Of a stretch of DNA of 64,000 nucleotides, positions 8,779 through 17,464 are shown in pieces (the first letter of the stretch is position 1; every line of letters begins with the position of its first letter). The position numbers and the translations under genes were made by a program. This stretch comes from PALSA-612 sp963742925 (GTDB taxonomy: Bacteria > Actinomycetota > Thermoleophilia > Gaiellales > Gaiellaceae). The DNA is taken from NCBI GenBank assembly GCA_963742925.1, contig CAVUNV010000007.1:1-64000 (forward strand), in the 5' to 3' direction. The notes under the pieces are model-generated. The model had not been told where the DNA came from. It saw nothing but the letters and a program-made list of their open reading frames with translations, and did no database searches.

Positions 8779-9903
8779 GTGGCCGATCGCGGCGAGATTT
8801 CGGTGAGCCTGTTCTCGAAAGCGCTCCAGGGCATCGTCCCCTACGAGCCGGGGAAGCCGGTCGAGGAGGTGCAGCGGGAGCTCGGCCTCGACCGGGTCGT
8901 CAAGCTCGCCTCCAACGAGGGCCCCTACGGCCCGTTCCCGGCCGCGCTCGACGCCCTTGCGCGAGCCGCAGGGGAGCTCAACCGCTACCCGGACGGCGGC
9001 GCCTACCGGCTGCGGGCCGCCCTCGCGGAGCGCCACGGCGTGGCGTTCGAGGAGGTGGTCACCGGTGCGGGAGCGGATGGTCTGATCGACTGCCTGTCCC
9101 AGGTCTTCCTCGAGCCCGGCGACGAGATCGTCTGCGGCTGGCCCTCGTTCGTCAGCTACGTGATCGACGCGCGCAAGCTGGGTGCAACGCCCTGCCTCGT
9201 GCCGCTCCGCGACCACCGATACGACCTGGACGCAATGCTGGCGGCGATCGGTCCCCGGACCAAGCTCGCCTACGTGTGCCTGCCGAACAACCCCACCGGG
9301 ACGATGAACACGCGCGCAGAGCTGGACGCATGGTTCGAGCAGGTCCCCGAGCACGTCGTCACGGTCGTCGATCAGGCGTACTTCGAGTACATCGACGACC
9401 CCGGCTACGTGGACGCGGTCGAGGAGCATTTCAAGCAAGGCCGGAACGTGGTCGTGCTGCGCACCTTCTCGAAGATCTACGGGCTGGCCGGGCTGCGCGT
9501 CGGCTACGCGGTCGCACCGAAGGCGGTGGTGACGGAGCTCTCGAAGGTCCGCCGCGCCTTCGACGTCTCGACCTCGGCCCAGGAGGCGGCGCTCGCCAGC
9601 CTCGCCGACGTGGACGAGTTGCGGCGCCGGCGGGAGCTGAACGCCGTCGGCCGCTCCGAGCTCGAGCGGGTGCTCGGTGAGCACGGGCTCGACCCGGTTC
9701 CAGGTGCGGTGGGGAACTTCGTGCTCGTCGAGCTCGGAGAGGACTCGCGCCCGTTCCAGGAGCGCCTGCTTCGCGAAGGGGCGATCGTCCGGCCGACCCA
9801 CGGCTTCGGCGCGCCCGAGGCGATCCGGGTGACCGTCGGCACGCCTGACGAGCTTCGCTTCCTCTCCGAGGCGCTCGGGCGCGTCTCGGCGCCTGTCCCC
9901 TAG
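8779..9903 (+). CDS. hisC: Histidinol-phosphate aminotransferase (class I/II PLP)
   Basis: 374 residues, fold-type I aminotransferase. ASNEGPYGP near residue 44 and PNNPTGTMN near residue 169 are HisC landmarks, VVDQAYFEY near residue 196 carries the PLP-ring aspartate, TFSKIYGLAGLRVGY near residue 229 carries the PLP lysine (K232), and VRPTHGFG lies near residue 335. HisC converts histidinol phosphate and 2-oxoglutarate to imidazole acetol phosphate and glutamate. No other his gene is nearby, so use on phenylalanine or another amino acid is possible. The start GTG is supported by the -10 box 6 nt upstream. Confidence 0.85.
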   Translation: MADRGEISVSLFSKALQGIVPYEPGKPVEEVQRELGLDRVVKLASNEGPYGPFPAALDALARAAGELNRYPDGGAYRLRAALAERHGVAFEEVVTGAGADGLIDCLSQVFLEPGDEIVCGWPSFVSYVIDARKLGATPCLVPLRDHRYDLDAMLAAIGPRTKLAYVCLPNNPTGTMNTRAELDAWFEQVPEHVVTVVDQAYFEYIDDPGYVDAVEEHFKQGRNVVVLRTFSKIYGLAGLRVGYAVAPKAVVTELSKVRRAFDVSTSAQEAALASLADVDELRRRRELNAVGRSELERVLGEHGLDPVPGAVGNFVLVELGEDSRPFQERLLREGAIVRPTHGFGAPEAIRVTVGTPDELRFLSEALGRVSAPVP

Positions 9904-9909
9904 GGCGGG

Positions 9910-9915
9910 TACCGT
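9910..9915 (+). promoter_or_regulatory. -10 box TACCGT, 6 nt before GTG 9922
   Basis: Leaderless-type promoter for the MFS gene, only 6 nt after the hisC stop. Confidence 0.55.
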
Positions 9916-9921
9916 TTCCCC

Positions 9922-11181
9922 GTGCTGACCGGGCCCCGCCGCCAGTTGCAGGTGCTGGACCGGGCGCCAGCGTTCCGCGCGCTCTTCCTCGCCGCGACCG
10001 CCTCCGGCCTCGGCACCTGGCTGGCGGTGATCGCGCTCACGGTCGACGTCTACGAACGCACGCACTCGGCAGAGTGGGTGAGCGCGCTCCTCGTCGCCGA
10101 TTTCCTGCCGGCGGTCGTGATCGGGCTCGCGTTCGGCCCGGTCGTCGATCGGTTCTCCCGCCGGCGCCTCATGATCGGGTCCGACCTCCTCAGCGTCGGC
10201 GTGTTCCTGTGCCTGATCTTCGCCGGCAGCCCGGGTCAGATCGTCGCACTGGCGGCGGTGGCGGGGTTCGGGGCCGGGCTGTTCCGTCCGGCCGCCTACG
10301 CCGGTCTGCCGAACCTCGTCGACCAGCAGGACCTGCCGACCGCGAACTCGCTGCTCCGGTCGGCGATCAGCCTGACGACGGTGGTCGGGACGCTGGTCGG
10401 CGGAATCGTCGTGGCGGCCGCCGGGCCGGATGTCTCGTACGGCCTGAACGCCGCCAGCTTCGCCGTGTCGGCGCTGCTCCTCAGCACCATTCCGGCCAAC
10501 AGGCTGCGTGCTCCCGAGGAGCGGCCGGAGAGCGAGGGCTACCTGAACGAGGTGAAGGCCGGCTTCACGCTCGTGCTTCGCTCGCAGCCGCTGCTCGCCG
10601 TGTTCATCTCCTGGAACCTGGTCATGCTCGCGAACGCAGGTGTCAACGTGGCCGAGATCTTCATTGCCAGGGTGTCCTTCGACTCGGGCAGCTTCGGGTT
10701 CGGCCTGCTCTGGGCAGGATCGGGAGTCGGGCTGGTCGTCGGGAGCCTGTACGCGGCGACGTGGCTCGAGCGGCGCAGCGTCTCCTTCGTCTACGGCGCG
10801 GGACTCAGCCTGATGTCGTTCGGCGCACTGGCGACCGCGCTGTCGCCCAATGTCTGGGTCGGGACGCTGAGCATGGCGCTCGGCGCCTCGGGGAACGGCG
10901 CCGCGATGGTCTGTAACTCGCTGCTCGTCCAGCGCGGTGCACCCGACCACCTGCGCGGGCGTGCCTTCACGACGATCATGAGCGCCAACTACGCGCTGCT
11001 CGGGCTCGGCATGGTGATCGCCGGGCCGATCACCCAGGCGGTCGGCCCGCGCTGGGTGTTCGCGGGGGCGGCGGTCCTGGCCGGCGTGGCCGCCGTCGTC
11101 GGACGGGCCATGACGCGCCGGCTCGGAGTCCTGGGCGGCGCCGACGAGCAGGGCGTGCAGGCGGCGTCCGTGCCCGGTTAG
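9922..11181 (+). CDS. MFS exporter (MFS_3/EntS-like)
   Basis: 419 residues with about 12 membrane helices. ALFLAATASGLGTWLAVIAL forms helix 1, VIGLAFGPVVDRFSRRRLMI is the motif-A loop (D-R-x-x-R-R) after helix 2, and LRGRAFTTIMSANYALLGLG lies in the C-terminal half. It resembles enterobactin-exporter-type MFS proteins that move small molecules out by proton antiport. Substrate unknown. It ends 7 nt before meaB. Confidence 0.82.
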   Translation: MLTGPRRQLQVLDRAPAFRALFLAATASGLGTWLAVIALTVDVYERTHSAEWVSALLVADFLPAVVIGLAFGPVVDRFSRRRLMIGSDLLSVGVFLCLIFAGSPGQIVALAAVAGFGAGLFRPAAYAGLPNLVDQQDLPTANSLLRSAISLTTVVGTLVGGIVVAAAGPDVSYGLNAASFAVSALLLSTIPANRLRAPEERPESEGYLNEVKAGFTLVLRSQPLLAVFISWNLVMLANAGVNVAEIFIARVSFDSGSFGFGLLWAGSGVGLVVGSLYAATWLERRSVSFVYGAGLSLMSFGALATALSPNVWVGTLSMALGASGNGAAMVCNSLLVQRGAPDHLRGRAFTTIMSANYALLGLGMVIAGPITQAVGPRWVFAGAAVLAGVAAVVGRAMTRRLGVLGGADEQGVQAASVPG

Positions 11182-11188
11182 CGGCTCG

Positions 11189-12181
11189 ATGGCTCTCCGG
11201 ACGCGTTGGACACGTGAGGCTCTGGTCGAGGCAGTGCTCGCCGGCGACCGGCGCGCGCTCGGCCGGGCGATCTCGCTCGTCGAGAACTCCGACCCGCTCG
11301 CCCCCGAGCTCGTCCGTGACCTGTACCCGCACACCGGTCATGCGTACGCGGTCGGCGTCACGGGCCCGCCCGGCGTCGGGAAGTCGAGCCTGATCGCGGC
11401 GCTGTTGCCGCACGTCCGCGGTCTGGGGCTCTCGGTGGGCGTCGTCTCCGTCGATCCGTCGAGCCCGTTCTCGCAGGGAGCACTGCTCGGCGATCGCATC
11501 AGGCTCGCCGACCATTTCCTCGACCCCGGTGTGTTCATCCGGTCGATGGGCACGCGTGGGCATCTCGGCGGACTCGCCGAGGCGACGCTTCAGGCGGTGC
11601 TGCTTCTGGACGCGGCCGGAAAGGACATCGTCTTCGTCGAGACCGTGGGGACCGGACAGAGCGAGGTCGAGGTGATCGGCATCGCCGACACGGTGCTCCT
11701 CGTCCTCATGCCGGGCTCGGGCGATTCGATCCAGGCGTTGAAGGCGGGCATCATGGAGATCCCGGACGTCATCGCCGTCAACAAGATGGATCATCCGGCC
11801 GCCAAAACGATGCTGAACGAGGTGCGCTCCATCCTGGCGCTCGACACCGAACGCGACTGGCGTCCGCCGATCGTCCTGACCGAAGCGGTGCGCGGCGAGA
11901 ACCTGGAGGCGCTCTGGGGCGAGGTCGTCGCGCACCGGGAGTTCCTCGAGCGCGAGGGGCTGCTCGAGGAGCGCCGCCGCCGGCACCTGTCGCAGGAGGT
12001 GTTCGCCGTCGCCTCGTCGCGGGCGAAGGCGCACCTGGAGCGGGCGGTCACCGACGATCCGGAGCTGCGACGCGTTCTCGATGCCGTCCAGCGACGGGAG
12101 CTCGACCCGCTGTCGGCGGTCGAGGAGATTCTCGACAAGGTCTTCCACATTGCCGGCGAGAACCGCTCCCGGGCTTCCTGA
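11189..12181 (+). CDS. meaB: MeaB/ArgK-family G3E GTPase (methylmalonyl-CoA mutase chaperone)
   Basis: 330 residues. The P-loop is GPPGVGKS at residues 59-66, VDPSSPFSQGALLGDRIRL near residue 90 is the family switch region, VETVGTGQSEVEV near residue 150 is the Walker B/switch II, and NKMD near residue 199 gives guanine specificity. MeaB gates adenosylcobalamin loading and protects methylmalonyl-CoA mutase; the mutase is not in the window. The 3' end overlaps ilvA by about 32 bp. Confidence 0.88.
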   Translation: MALRTRWTREALVEAVLAGDRRALGRAISLVENSDPLAPELVRDLYPHTGHAYAVGVTGPPGVGKSSLIAALLPHVRGLGLSVGVVSVDPSSPFSQGALLGDRIRLADHFLDPGVFIRSMGTRGHLGGLAEATLQAVLLLDAAGKDIVFVETVGTGQSEVEVIGIADTVLLVLMPGSGDSIQALKAGIMEIPDVIAVNKMDHPAAKTMLNEVRSILALDTERDWRPPIVLTEAVRGENLEALWGEVVAHREFLEREGLLEERRRRHLSQEVFAVASSRAKAHLERAVTDDPELRRVLDAVQRRELDPLSAVEEILDKVFHIAGENRSRAS

Positions 12182-13316
12182 CATCGAGGCGGCCCGGCGC
12201 CGTCTCGACGGCGTCGCGAGGGTCACGCCCGTGTTCCGCTCGGAGACGTTCTCGCGTCTCGCGGGTCGCGAGGTCGTGCTGAAGGCCGAGAACCTCCAGC
12301 GCACCGGCTCGTTCAAGATCCGCGGCGCGTTCAACAAGATCTCGACGCTCGCCGAGGCGGAGCGTGCCGCCGGCGTGGTGGCGGCCAGCGCGGGCAACCA
12401 CGGTCAGGCGGTCGCCTGGGCAGCGCGCGAGGCGGGGATCGCTGCGACGATCTTCGTTCCCGCAGACGCGCCCATGGCCAAGGTGGACGCGACCCGGAGC
12501 TACGGGGCCACGGTGGAGATGGTCGGTGCGAGCTTCGAGGAGGCGGTGGCGGCCGCGCGGCGCCACGTCGAGGCGAGCGGCGCCACCTTCGTGCACGCGT
12601 TCGAGGACGAGCTCGTGATCGCGGGACAGGGGACGATCGGCCTCGAGATCGGAGATCAGACAACCGATCCCGGGACGGTGCTCGTGCCGGTCGGCGGGGG
12701 TGGGCTGGCGGCCGGGATCTCGGTCGCTCTGCGGGCGATCCGGCCCGGCGCGCGGCTGGTCGGTGTGCGCGCGGCGCGCCAGCAGACGATCGCGGACGGC
12801 ATCGCGGTCAAGGAGCCGGGCGAGCTGGCCGCGCACATCCTCGGAAGCACGCTGGAGGAGATGCTCGAGGTCACGGACGACGAGATCTCGAAGGCGATCG
12901 TGCTCCTGCTCGAGCGGACGAAGCTCGTCGTCGAGGGCGCCGGCGCGGTCGGGGTCGCGGCGCTGCTGTCAGGCCGCGTCGGCGGCAACGGGCCGGTGCT
13001 GGCACTCCTCTCCGGCGGCAACATCGACGCGACGCTGCTCATGTCCGTGACCCGGCACGGGCTGTCGGCGGCCGGCCGCTACCTGGTCGTCCGGACGAAG
13101 GTGCCGGACCGGCCGGGCGAGCTGTTCACGCTCCTGTCGCTCGTCACCGAGGCCCGGATGAACGTCATCGGAGTCGAGCATCGGCGCGAGGGCCTGGACA
13201 TCGGGGTCACAGAGACGGGAATCGAGCTGACCCTCGGCACGCGCGATGAAGAGCACTGCGAGGCGCTGCTCGCGACGATGCGGAGCTGGGGCTACGACGT
13301 CGAGCGCCTGACCTGA
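12150..13316 (+). CDS. ilvA: Threonine ammonia-lyase with ACT-like tail
   Basis: 388 residues. The PLP lysine is in RTGSFKIRGA (K56), ASAGNHGQAVAWAA near residue 80 is the substrate loop, and GGGGLAAGI near residue 182 binds the PLP phosphate. From about residue 310 (LVVRTKVPDRPGELFTLLSL) there is an ACT-type regulatory domain. It deaminates threonine to 2-oxobutyrate, entering isoleucine synthesis or propionyl-CoA formation, which fits MeaB next door. The start is taken as TTG 12150, giving PGLPDIEAARRRLDGV; the frame is open further upstream inside meaB. Confidence 0.85.
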   Translation: MPARTAPGLPDIEAARRRLDGVARVTPVFRSETFSRLAGREVVLKAENLQRTGSFKIRGAFNKISTLAEAERAAGVVAASAGNHGQAVAWAAREAGIAATIFVPADAPMAKVDATRSYGATVEMVGASFEEAVAAARRHVEASGATFVHAFEDELVIAGQGTIGLEIGDQTTDPGTVLVPVGGGGLAAGISVALRAIRPGARLVGVRAARQQTIADGIAVKEPGELAAHILGSTLEEMLEVTDDEISKAIVLLLERTKLVVEGAGAVGVAALLSGRVGGNGPVLALLSGGNIDATLLMSVTRHGLSAAGRYLVVRTKVPDRPGELFTLLSLVTEARMNVIGVEHRREGLDIGVTETGIELTLGTRDEEHCEALLATMRSWGYDVERLT

Positions 13317-13345
13317 TCAGCCGCCGGAAACGAGCCCAGCCGCCG

Positions 13346-13462
13346 TCGTCCCTCCGCACCCCCTCCCCTTGGGGGCGCGAGCACCCCTACTTGAACGCTA
13401 GCGAGGAAGCCGTCACGCGTGGGACACGTCCTCGTGCCGAATGTGTGACGTTTGCTCCACAG
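13346..13462 (-). promoter_or_regulatory. Iteron-promoter element, copy 3 (divergent copy)
   Basis: Read on the minus strand from 13462: CTGTGGA, GTCACA (offset 13), GGCACG (24), GTGTCC (35), GTGACG (46) and TAGCGT (62, at 13400-13395). The offsets equal those of copies 1 and 2, although iterons 2 and 3 are degenerate and the downstream part differs (a G-run hairpin GGGGTGCTCGCGCCCC). It overlaps the last codons of the MBL-rhodanese gene and reads towards the ilvA 3' end. Confidence 0.5.
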
Positions 13463-14771
13463 GCTGGGCCAGGAGATCGGGCACGCCTCCGTGGAGCAGC
13501 GGCCGGGCGTCGAGCCCGTGGGCGGCGAGGACGCTTGCGGCAACCGCAGCCCGCGGGCCGCTCTCGCAGACGGTCACGAGCGGACGGTCACGCGGCAGCG
13601 CTTCGGCCTGCTCGCCGGCGAGCCGGTACGGCAGGTGACGGCTCTCCGGGAGCGGGCTCTCGAGGCGCTCGTCCGCCTCGCGGACGTCCACGAGGTCGAC
13701 GGCGCCGGCGGCGAGGAGCGTCTGGAGCTCGCCGAGCTCGACCGGGGCGAGCGTGGCTGTCGCCTCGCTGACGGGATCGACGAGGAAGCCCGAGAGCTCG
13801 AGGAAGCCCACCGAGCGGAGCCCGCGAATCGCCCGCTCCGACTCGGCGCGAGTCGACGCGTGCACGATCGGAGCGGGAGCCGTGGGCAGCACGAAGCCCG
13901 CCTTCGTGGCGAACGAGTGGCCGGACACGGGAACGCTCAGCGCGCCGGGCACGTGGCCGGCCGCGAAGCGCTCGAACGGCCGCACGTCGAGCACCGGCGT
14001 GCCGCCGGGCTCCTCGAGCTCGGGCACAGCGGACGCCGCCCCGAGGAAGGGGCCGCGGTTGAGCTCGACGATCTTCTCGATGTTCGGCGGCCGAGGCACC
14101 GATACCGCTGCCGACTCGTGCACGAACGCCTCGACGGTCGCGAGCGCGAGCGCCGGGTTGAACCGCCGCTCGAACCCGATCGTCGTCGAGGCCTTCGAGC
14201 TCATGCCCTTTCCACACAGCGAGCCGGCAACGTGGCCGGGATAGACCTCGACGCCGTCCTGCAGCTCGAGCAGCCGCTGAAGGCTCTGGAAGAGCCCCTC
14301 TGCGCCCTCGTGCGCCTCGATCGCGAGATCCGGACGGGCCGCGTCGCCGACGAACAGCGAGTCGCCGGTCAGCAGCAGCCAGGGCTCGTCGGCCCGTGTC
14401 CGGTCGGTGACGGCGAAGCAGCAGTGCTCGGGTCGATGTCCCGGGGTGTGGATGACGCGGAGGCTGACGTTTCCCACGTCCATCTCGGCGTCGTCCGTGA
14501 GCGGCTCGAAGGGGTAGTCAGGCTCGGCGAGCCGGTGCACCGCCACCGGGACGCCGTGCTCGAGCGCGAGCCGGCCGTGGCCGGAGACGTGGTCGGCGTG
14601 GGTATGCGTCTCGAGCACGCGGACGATCCGGACCTCGCGCCGTGCCGCCTCCTCGAGGTATTGCTCGATCGCGTAGGCCGGGTCGACCACGACGGCCTCG
14701 CCGGCCTCCTCGCAGCCGACCAGGTACGACGCACAGCCGAGATCGTCGTCGACGAACTGTCTGAACAGCAC
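13413..14771 (-). CDS. MBL-fold persulfide dioxygenase fused to two rhodanese domains (CstB-like)
   Basis: 452 residues. The N-terminal metallo-beta-lactamase domain has ETHTHADHVSGHG (H56, H58, D60, H61), HTPGHRPEHCC and a C-terminal HVAGSLCGKGMSSK, as in ETHE1-like persulfide dioxygenases. Residues ~255-345 form a rhodanese domain lacking the active cysteine (PIVHASTRAE where C is expected). The last domain has a candidate active cysteine, C402 (VTVCESGPRAA). This MBL/pseudo-rhodanese/rhodanese order is that of CstB, which oxidises persulfide and makes thiosulfate. The GTG start has TAGCCT 6 nt upstream. The last 14 residues overlap the element at 13346-13462. Confidence 0.85.
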   Translation of the reverse strand: MLFRQFVDDDLGCASYLVGCEEAGEAVVVDPAYAIEQYLEEAARREVRIVRVLETHTHADHVSGHGRLALEHGVPVAVHRLAEPDYPFEPLTDDAEMDVGNVSLRVIHTPGHRPEHCCFAVTDRTRADEPWLLLTGDSLFVGDAARPDLAIEAHEGAEGLFQSLQRLLELQDGVEVYPGHVAGSLCGKGMSSKASTTIGFERRFNPALALATVEAFVHESAAVSVPRPPNIEKIVELNRGPFLGAASAVPELEEPGGTPVLDVRPFERFAAGHVPGALSVPVSGHSFATKAGFVLPTAPAPIVHASTRAESERAIRGLRSVGFLELSGFLVDPVSEATATLAPVELGELQTLLAAGAVDLVDVREADERLESPLPESRHLPYRLAGEQAEALPRDRPLVTVCESGPRAAVAASVLAAHGLDARPLLHGGVPDLLAQPVEQTSHIRHEDVSHA

Positions 14772-14777
14772 GCGGCG

Positions 14778-14783
14778 AGGCTA
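14778..14783 (-). promoter_or_regulatory. -10 box TAGCCT, 6 nt before GTG 14771
   Basis: Leaderless-type promoter of the MBL-rhodanese gene, just downstream of the acyl-CoA dehydrogenase stop. Confidence 0.55.
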
Positions 14784-14789
14784 CCGGAG

Positions 14790-15923
14790 TTACAGGCCGA
14801 GGTGCTTCGCGATCACCAGGCGCTGCACCTCGTTCGTCCCCTCGCCGATCTCGAGCACCTTCTGGTCGCGGTAGAAGCGCGAGATCGCGTACTCGTCCAT
14901 GAAGCCGTATCCGCCGTGCACCTGGAGGGCGTGATTGACGACACGGTGCGACAGTTCGCCCGTGTAGAGCTTCGCCATCGCCGCCTCCTGCGCGAACGGC
15001 CGGCCCTCGTCCTTCAGCCAGGCGGCCTTGTAGACGAGCTGGCGGCCGGCGTCGATCTCGGTCGCCATGTCCGCGAGCTTGAACTGGATCGCCTGGAAAT
15101 CGGAGATCGGTCGGCCGAACTGGCGCCGCTCCTTCGCGTAGGAGAGCGCGAGGTCATAGGCGCCCTGGGCGAGGCCGACGCCCATCGCCGCCACCGATAT
15201 GCGGCCGCCGTCCAGGATCTCGAGGAACTGGTGGAAGCCGCGTCCGCGCTCGCCGAGCAGGTTCCCCTCGGGCACCGCACAGTCCTGGAACGAGAGCTCG
15301 CGCGTGTCGGAGGCGCGCCAGCCCAGCTTCCGCATCGGCGCCGAGATCACGTAGCCGGGCGCGCCGTTCGGGACGACGATGTTCGAGATCTCATCGTCTC
15401 CCGTCCGGGCCGTGATCGTCACGCAGGCCGAGATGTCGGTTCCGGCGTTGGTGATGAAGATCTTCGAGCCGTCGATGTGCCACTGCCCGTCGCGAAGCTC
15501 GGCGCGGGTCTGCGTCGCGCCCGCGTCCGACCCGGCGCCGGGCTCGGTCAGGCCGAAGGCGGCCAGCCGGCGGCCCGAGGCGAGATCGGGGAGCCATTCG
15601 AGCTTCTGCTCGTCGGAGCCGTAGAGGAGGATCGGCATCGTCCCGAGCGACGTGTGCGCAGCGACGGTGATCGCGACCGACGAGTCGATTCGGGTCAGCT
15701 CCTCGATCGCGATCGCGTACGAGAGCGTGTCCCCGCCGGCGCCGCCGAACTCCTCCGGGATCGGAATCCCCATCAGCCCGAGCTCGGCCAGCTCGGCGAT
15801 GAGCTCGTAGGGGAAGCGGTGCTCGCGGTCGAGCTCCTCCGCCACCGGGGCGACGCGCTCGACCGCGAACTCGCGCACGGTCTTGCGGATCAGCTCATGC
15901 TCTTCGGAGAGGTCGAAGTTCAT
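14790..15923 (-). CDS. Acyl-CoA dehydrogenase
   Basis: 377 residues with the three acyl-CoA dehydrogenase domains. FGLTEPGAGSDAGATQTRA near residue 127 is the signature loop, FITNAGTDISACVTITA binds FAD and substrate, HGGYGFMDEYAISRFYRD near residue 335 and EIGEGTNEVQRLVIAKHL at the C-terminus carry the usual catalytic glutamate position (EGT). This suggests a short- or branched-chain dehydrogenase rather than true isovaleryl-CoA dehydrogenase, which has the base elsewhere. It overlaps the pepA stop by ATGA, so it is translated from the pepA message. It may serve the leucine pathway encoded at 20-25 kb. Confidence 0.87.
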   Translation of the reverse strand: MNFDLSEEHELIRKTVREFAVERVAPVAEELDREHRFPYELIAELAELGLMGIPIPEEFGGAGGDTLSYAIAIEELTRIDSSVAITVAAHTSLGTMPILLYGSDEQKLEWLPDLASGRRLAAFGLTEPGAGSDAGATQTRAELRDGQWHIDGSKIFITNAGTDISACVTITARTGDDEISNIVVPNGAPGYVISAPMRKLGWRASDTRELSFQDCAVPEGNLLGERGRGFHQFLEILDGGRISVAAMGVGLAQGAYDLALSYAKERRQFGRPISDFQAIQFKLADMATEIDAGRQLVYKAAWLKDEGRPFAQEAAMAKLYTGELSHRVVNHALQVHGGYGFMDEYAISRFYRDQKVLEIGEGTNEVQRLVIAKHLGL

Positions 15924-17374
15924 CGGGAGGCGATCCGGGACGCGAGCTCGGTGAGCAGGCGCACGCCGTAGCCGGTGCCGCCCCGCTGCCAGAGGTAGTC
16001 GCCGCGCGGCCAGGTCAGGAAGGCTGGGCCTGCGATGTCGATGTGCGCCCAGGGCCCGTCGCCGGCGAACTCGCGCAGGAACTCGGCTGCGTAGACGGGA
16101 ATGCCCTGACCCCGGGTCGAGTGGTTCTTGAGGTCGGCGAAGTCAGACTGGATGAAGCGGCGGTAGCGCGGATGCATCGGCCACGGCCAGGCGTGATCGC
16201 CGCTCGCCTCGCCGGCCGCGACGACCTCCGCGCGCCAGTCGTCGTCGTTCGCGAACACGCCGGCGTAGAGGTCGCCGAGGGCGCGGCTCATCGCGCCGGT
16301 GAGCGTCGCCAGATCGACGACGTGCGTAGCGCCTTCACCGCGGGCGTAGACCAGCGCGTCCGCGAGGACGAGGCGCCCCTCCGCGTCGGTGTTCGTGATC
16401 TCGATCGTCTTGCCGTTCGAGGCGGTGAGGACGTCGCCGGGGCGGAAGCTCCCTCCGCCCATGACGTTCTCGGCCGCGGCGACGACGGTGAGTGTCCGAA
16501 CGGGAATCCCGAGCTCGGCGATCGCACCCGTGGCCGCGACGACGGCGGCCCCGCCGGACATGTCTCCGCGCATGTCCTCCATGTTCAGCGCCGGTTTGAG
16601 CGCGATCCCGCCGGTGTCGAACGTGATGCCCTTGCCGACGAGACCGAGGAGGCGTTGCGGTTGAGCCGCCTCGCGCGGCTCGTGGCGCAGAACGATCAGC
16701 CGTGGCGGGTTGTGGCTGCCGCTGCCGACGCCGAGCAGCGCGCCCATGCCTCGGCGCTCCATCTCCTCCGGGCCGAGCGTCTCGACCGTAACGGTCTCGA
16801 AGCGGTCGGCCAGCTCGGCCGCCCGGTCGGCGAACGCGGCGGGTGTCAGCTCGTTCGCCGGGGCGTTCGCAAGGTCGCGGGCGTAGTTCGTCCAGGTCGC
16901 GACGACACCGGCCCGCTCTGCGTCGGCGCGCGCGTCCGTGCCGCCGATCAGGGTCAGCCGTCCGATCGCGGGTTGTCGCCGGCTCTCGGACTTCCACGCG
17001 CCGGGGTCGTATGCGCCGAGGACGGCGCCCTCGGTCGCGGCTCGCACCTGCTCGGCAACCGGGATCGGAAGCGAGTCGTCGAGGAGCCAGGCGACGTCGC
17101 CGCCGACGCTCCCGTTGACCGCCTGGACGGCGGCGGCAGCCGCGTCGCGGATCGCGTCGGACTCGATCTCGGCGCGGGGGCCGAGGCCCGCGACAACGAC
17201 CCGGCGGCCGCCGAGGCGGACGAGGCGGGCGGTGCCGCGGTCAGAGCTGGCTTCGTGCGAAGAGAGGAGCTCCGCGAGGCCGTCGGCTGCTGCCGGGAGG
17301 GGCTCCGGCGGGTCGGCGACGGCCACGACAAGCGTCGCGCCCTCGGGCGCTCCTGCTGCGACGTCGATCTCCAC
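15920..17374 (-). CDS. pepA: Leucyl aminopeptidase (M17)
   Basis: About 484 residues from GTG 17374 (VEIDVAAGAPEGATLVVAV). The C-terminal catalytic domain has GLVGKGITFDTGG near residue 255, NTDAEGRLVLADALVYA near residue 335 with two-metal ligands, and DLATLTGAM. The family removes N-terminal leucine and other residues with two divalent metals. The frame stays open upstream to 17578, and GTG 17503, inside a conserved element, is an alternative start. The upstream region holds the iteron promoter at 17465-17580, so its expression is likely controlled by whatever binds there. TACGAT also occurs 10 nt before GTG 17374. Confidence 0.85.
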   Translation of the reverse strand: MEIDVAAGAPEGATLVVAVADPPEPLPAAADGLAELLSSHEASSDRGTARLVRLGGRRVVVAGLGPRAEIESDAIRDAAAAAVQAVNGSVGGDVAWLLDDSLPIPVAEQVRAATEGAVLGAYDPGAWKSESRRQPAIGRLTLIGGTDARADAERAGVVATWTNYARDLANAPANELTPAAFADRAAELADRFETVTVETLGPEEMERRGMGALLGVGSGSHNPPRLIVLRHEPREAAQPQRLLGLVGKGITFDTGGIALKPALNMEDMRGDMSGGAAVVAATGAIAELGIPVRTLTVVAAAENVMGGGSFRPGDVLTASNGKTIEITNTDAEGRLVLADALVYARGEGATHVVDLATLTGAMSRALGDLYAGVFANDDDWRAEVVAAGEASGDHAWPWPMHPRYRRFIQSDFADLKNHSTRGQGIPVYAAEFLREFAGDGPWAHIDIAGPAFLTWPRGDYLWQRGGTGYGVRLLTELASRIASR

Positions 17375-17464
17375 CGCGGCGGCGATCGTATCCGACCCGG
17401 CCCAGCGGAACCCGATCGGCCGGCGGACAGTCCCATGCGCGATGCGGCGCGCGAGGCCGCGCAC

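Noticed and set aside
8734..11334. 866-codon open frame on the minus strand
   Set aside because: Antisense of hisC and the MFS gene, whose plus-strand products carry complete family motifs; long antisense frames are expected at this GC content.
13452..15971. 839-codon open frame on the plus strand
   Set aside because: Antisense of the MBL-rhodanese and acyl-CoA dehydrogenase genes; composition is Arg/Glu/His-rich without any motif.
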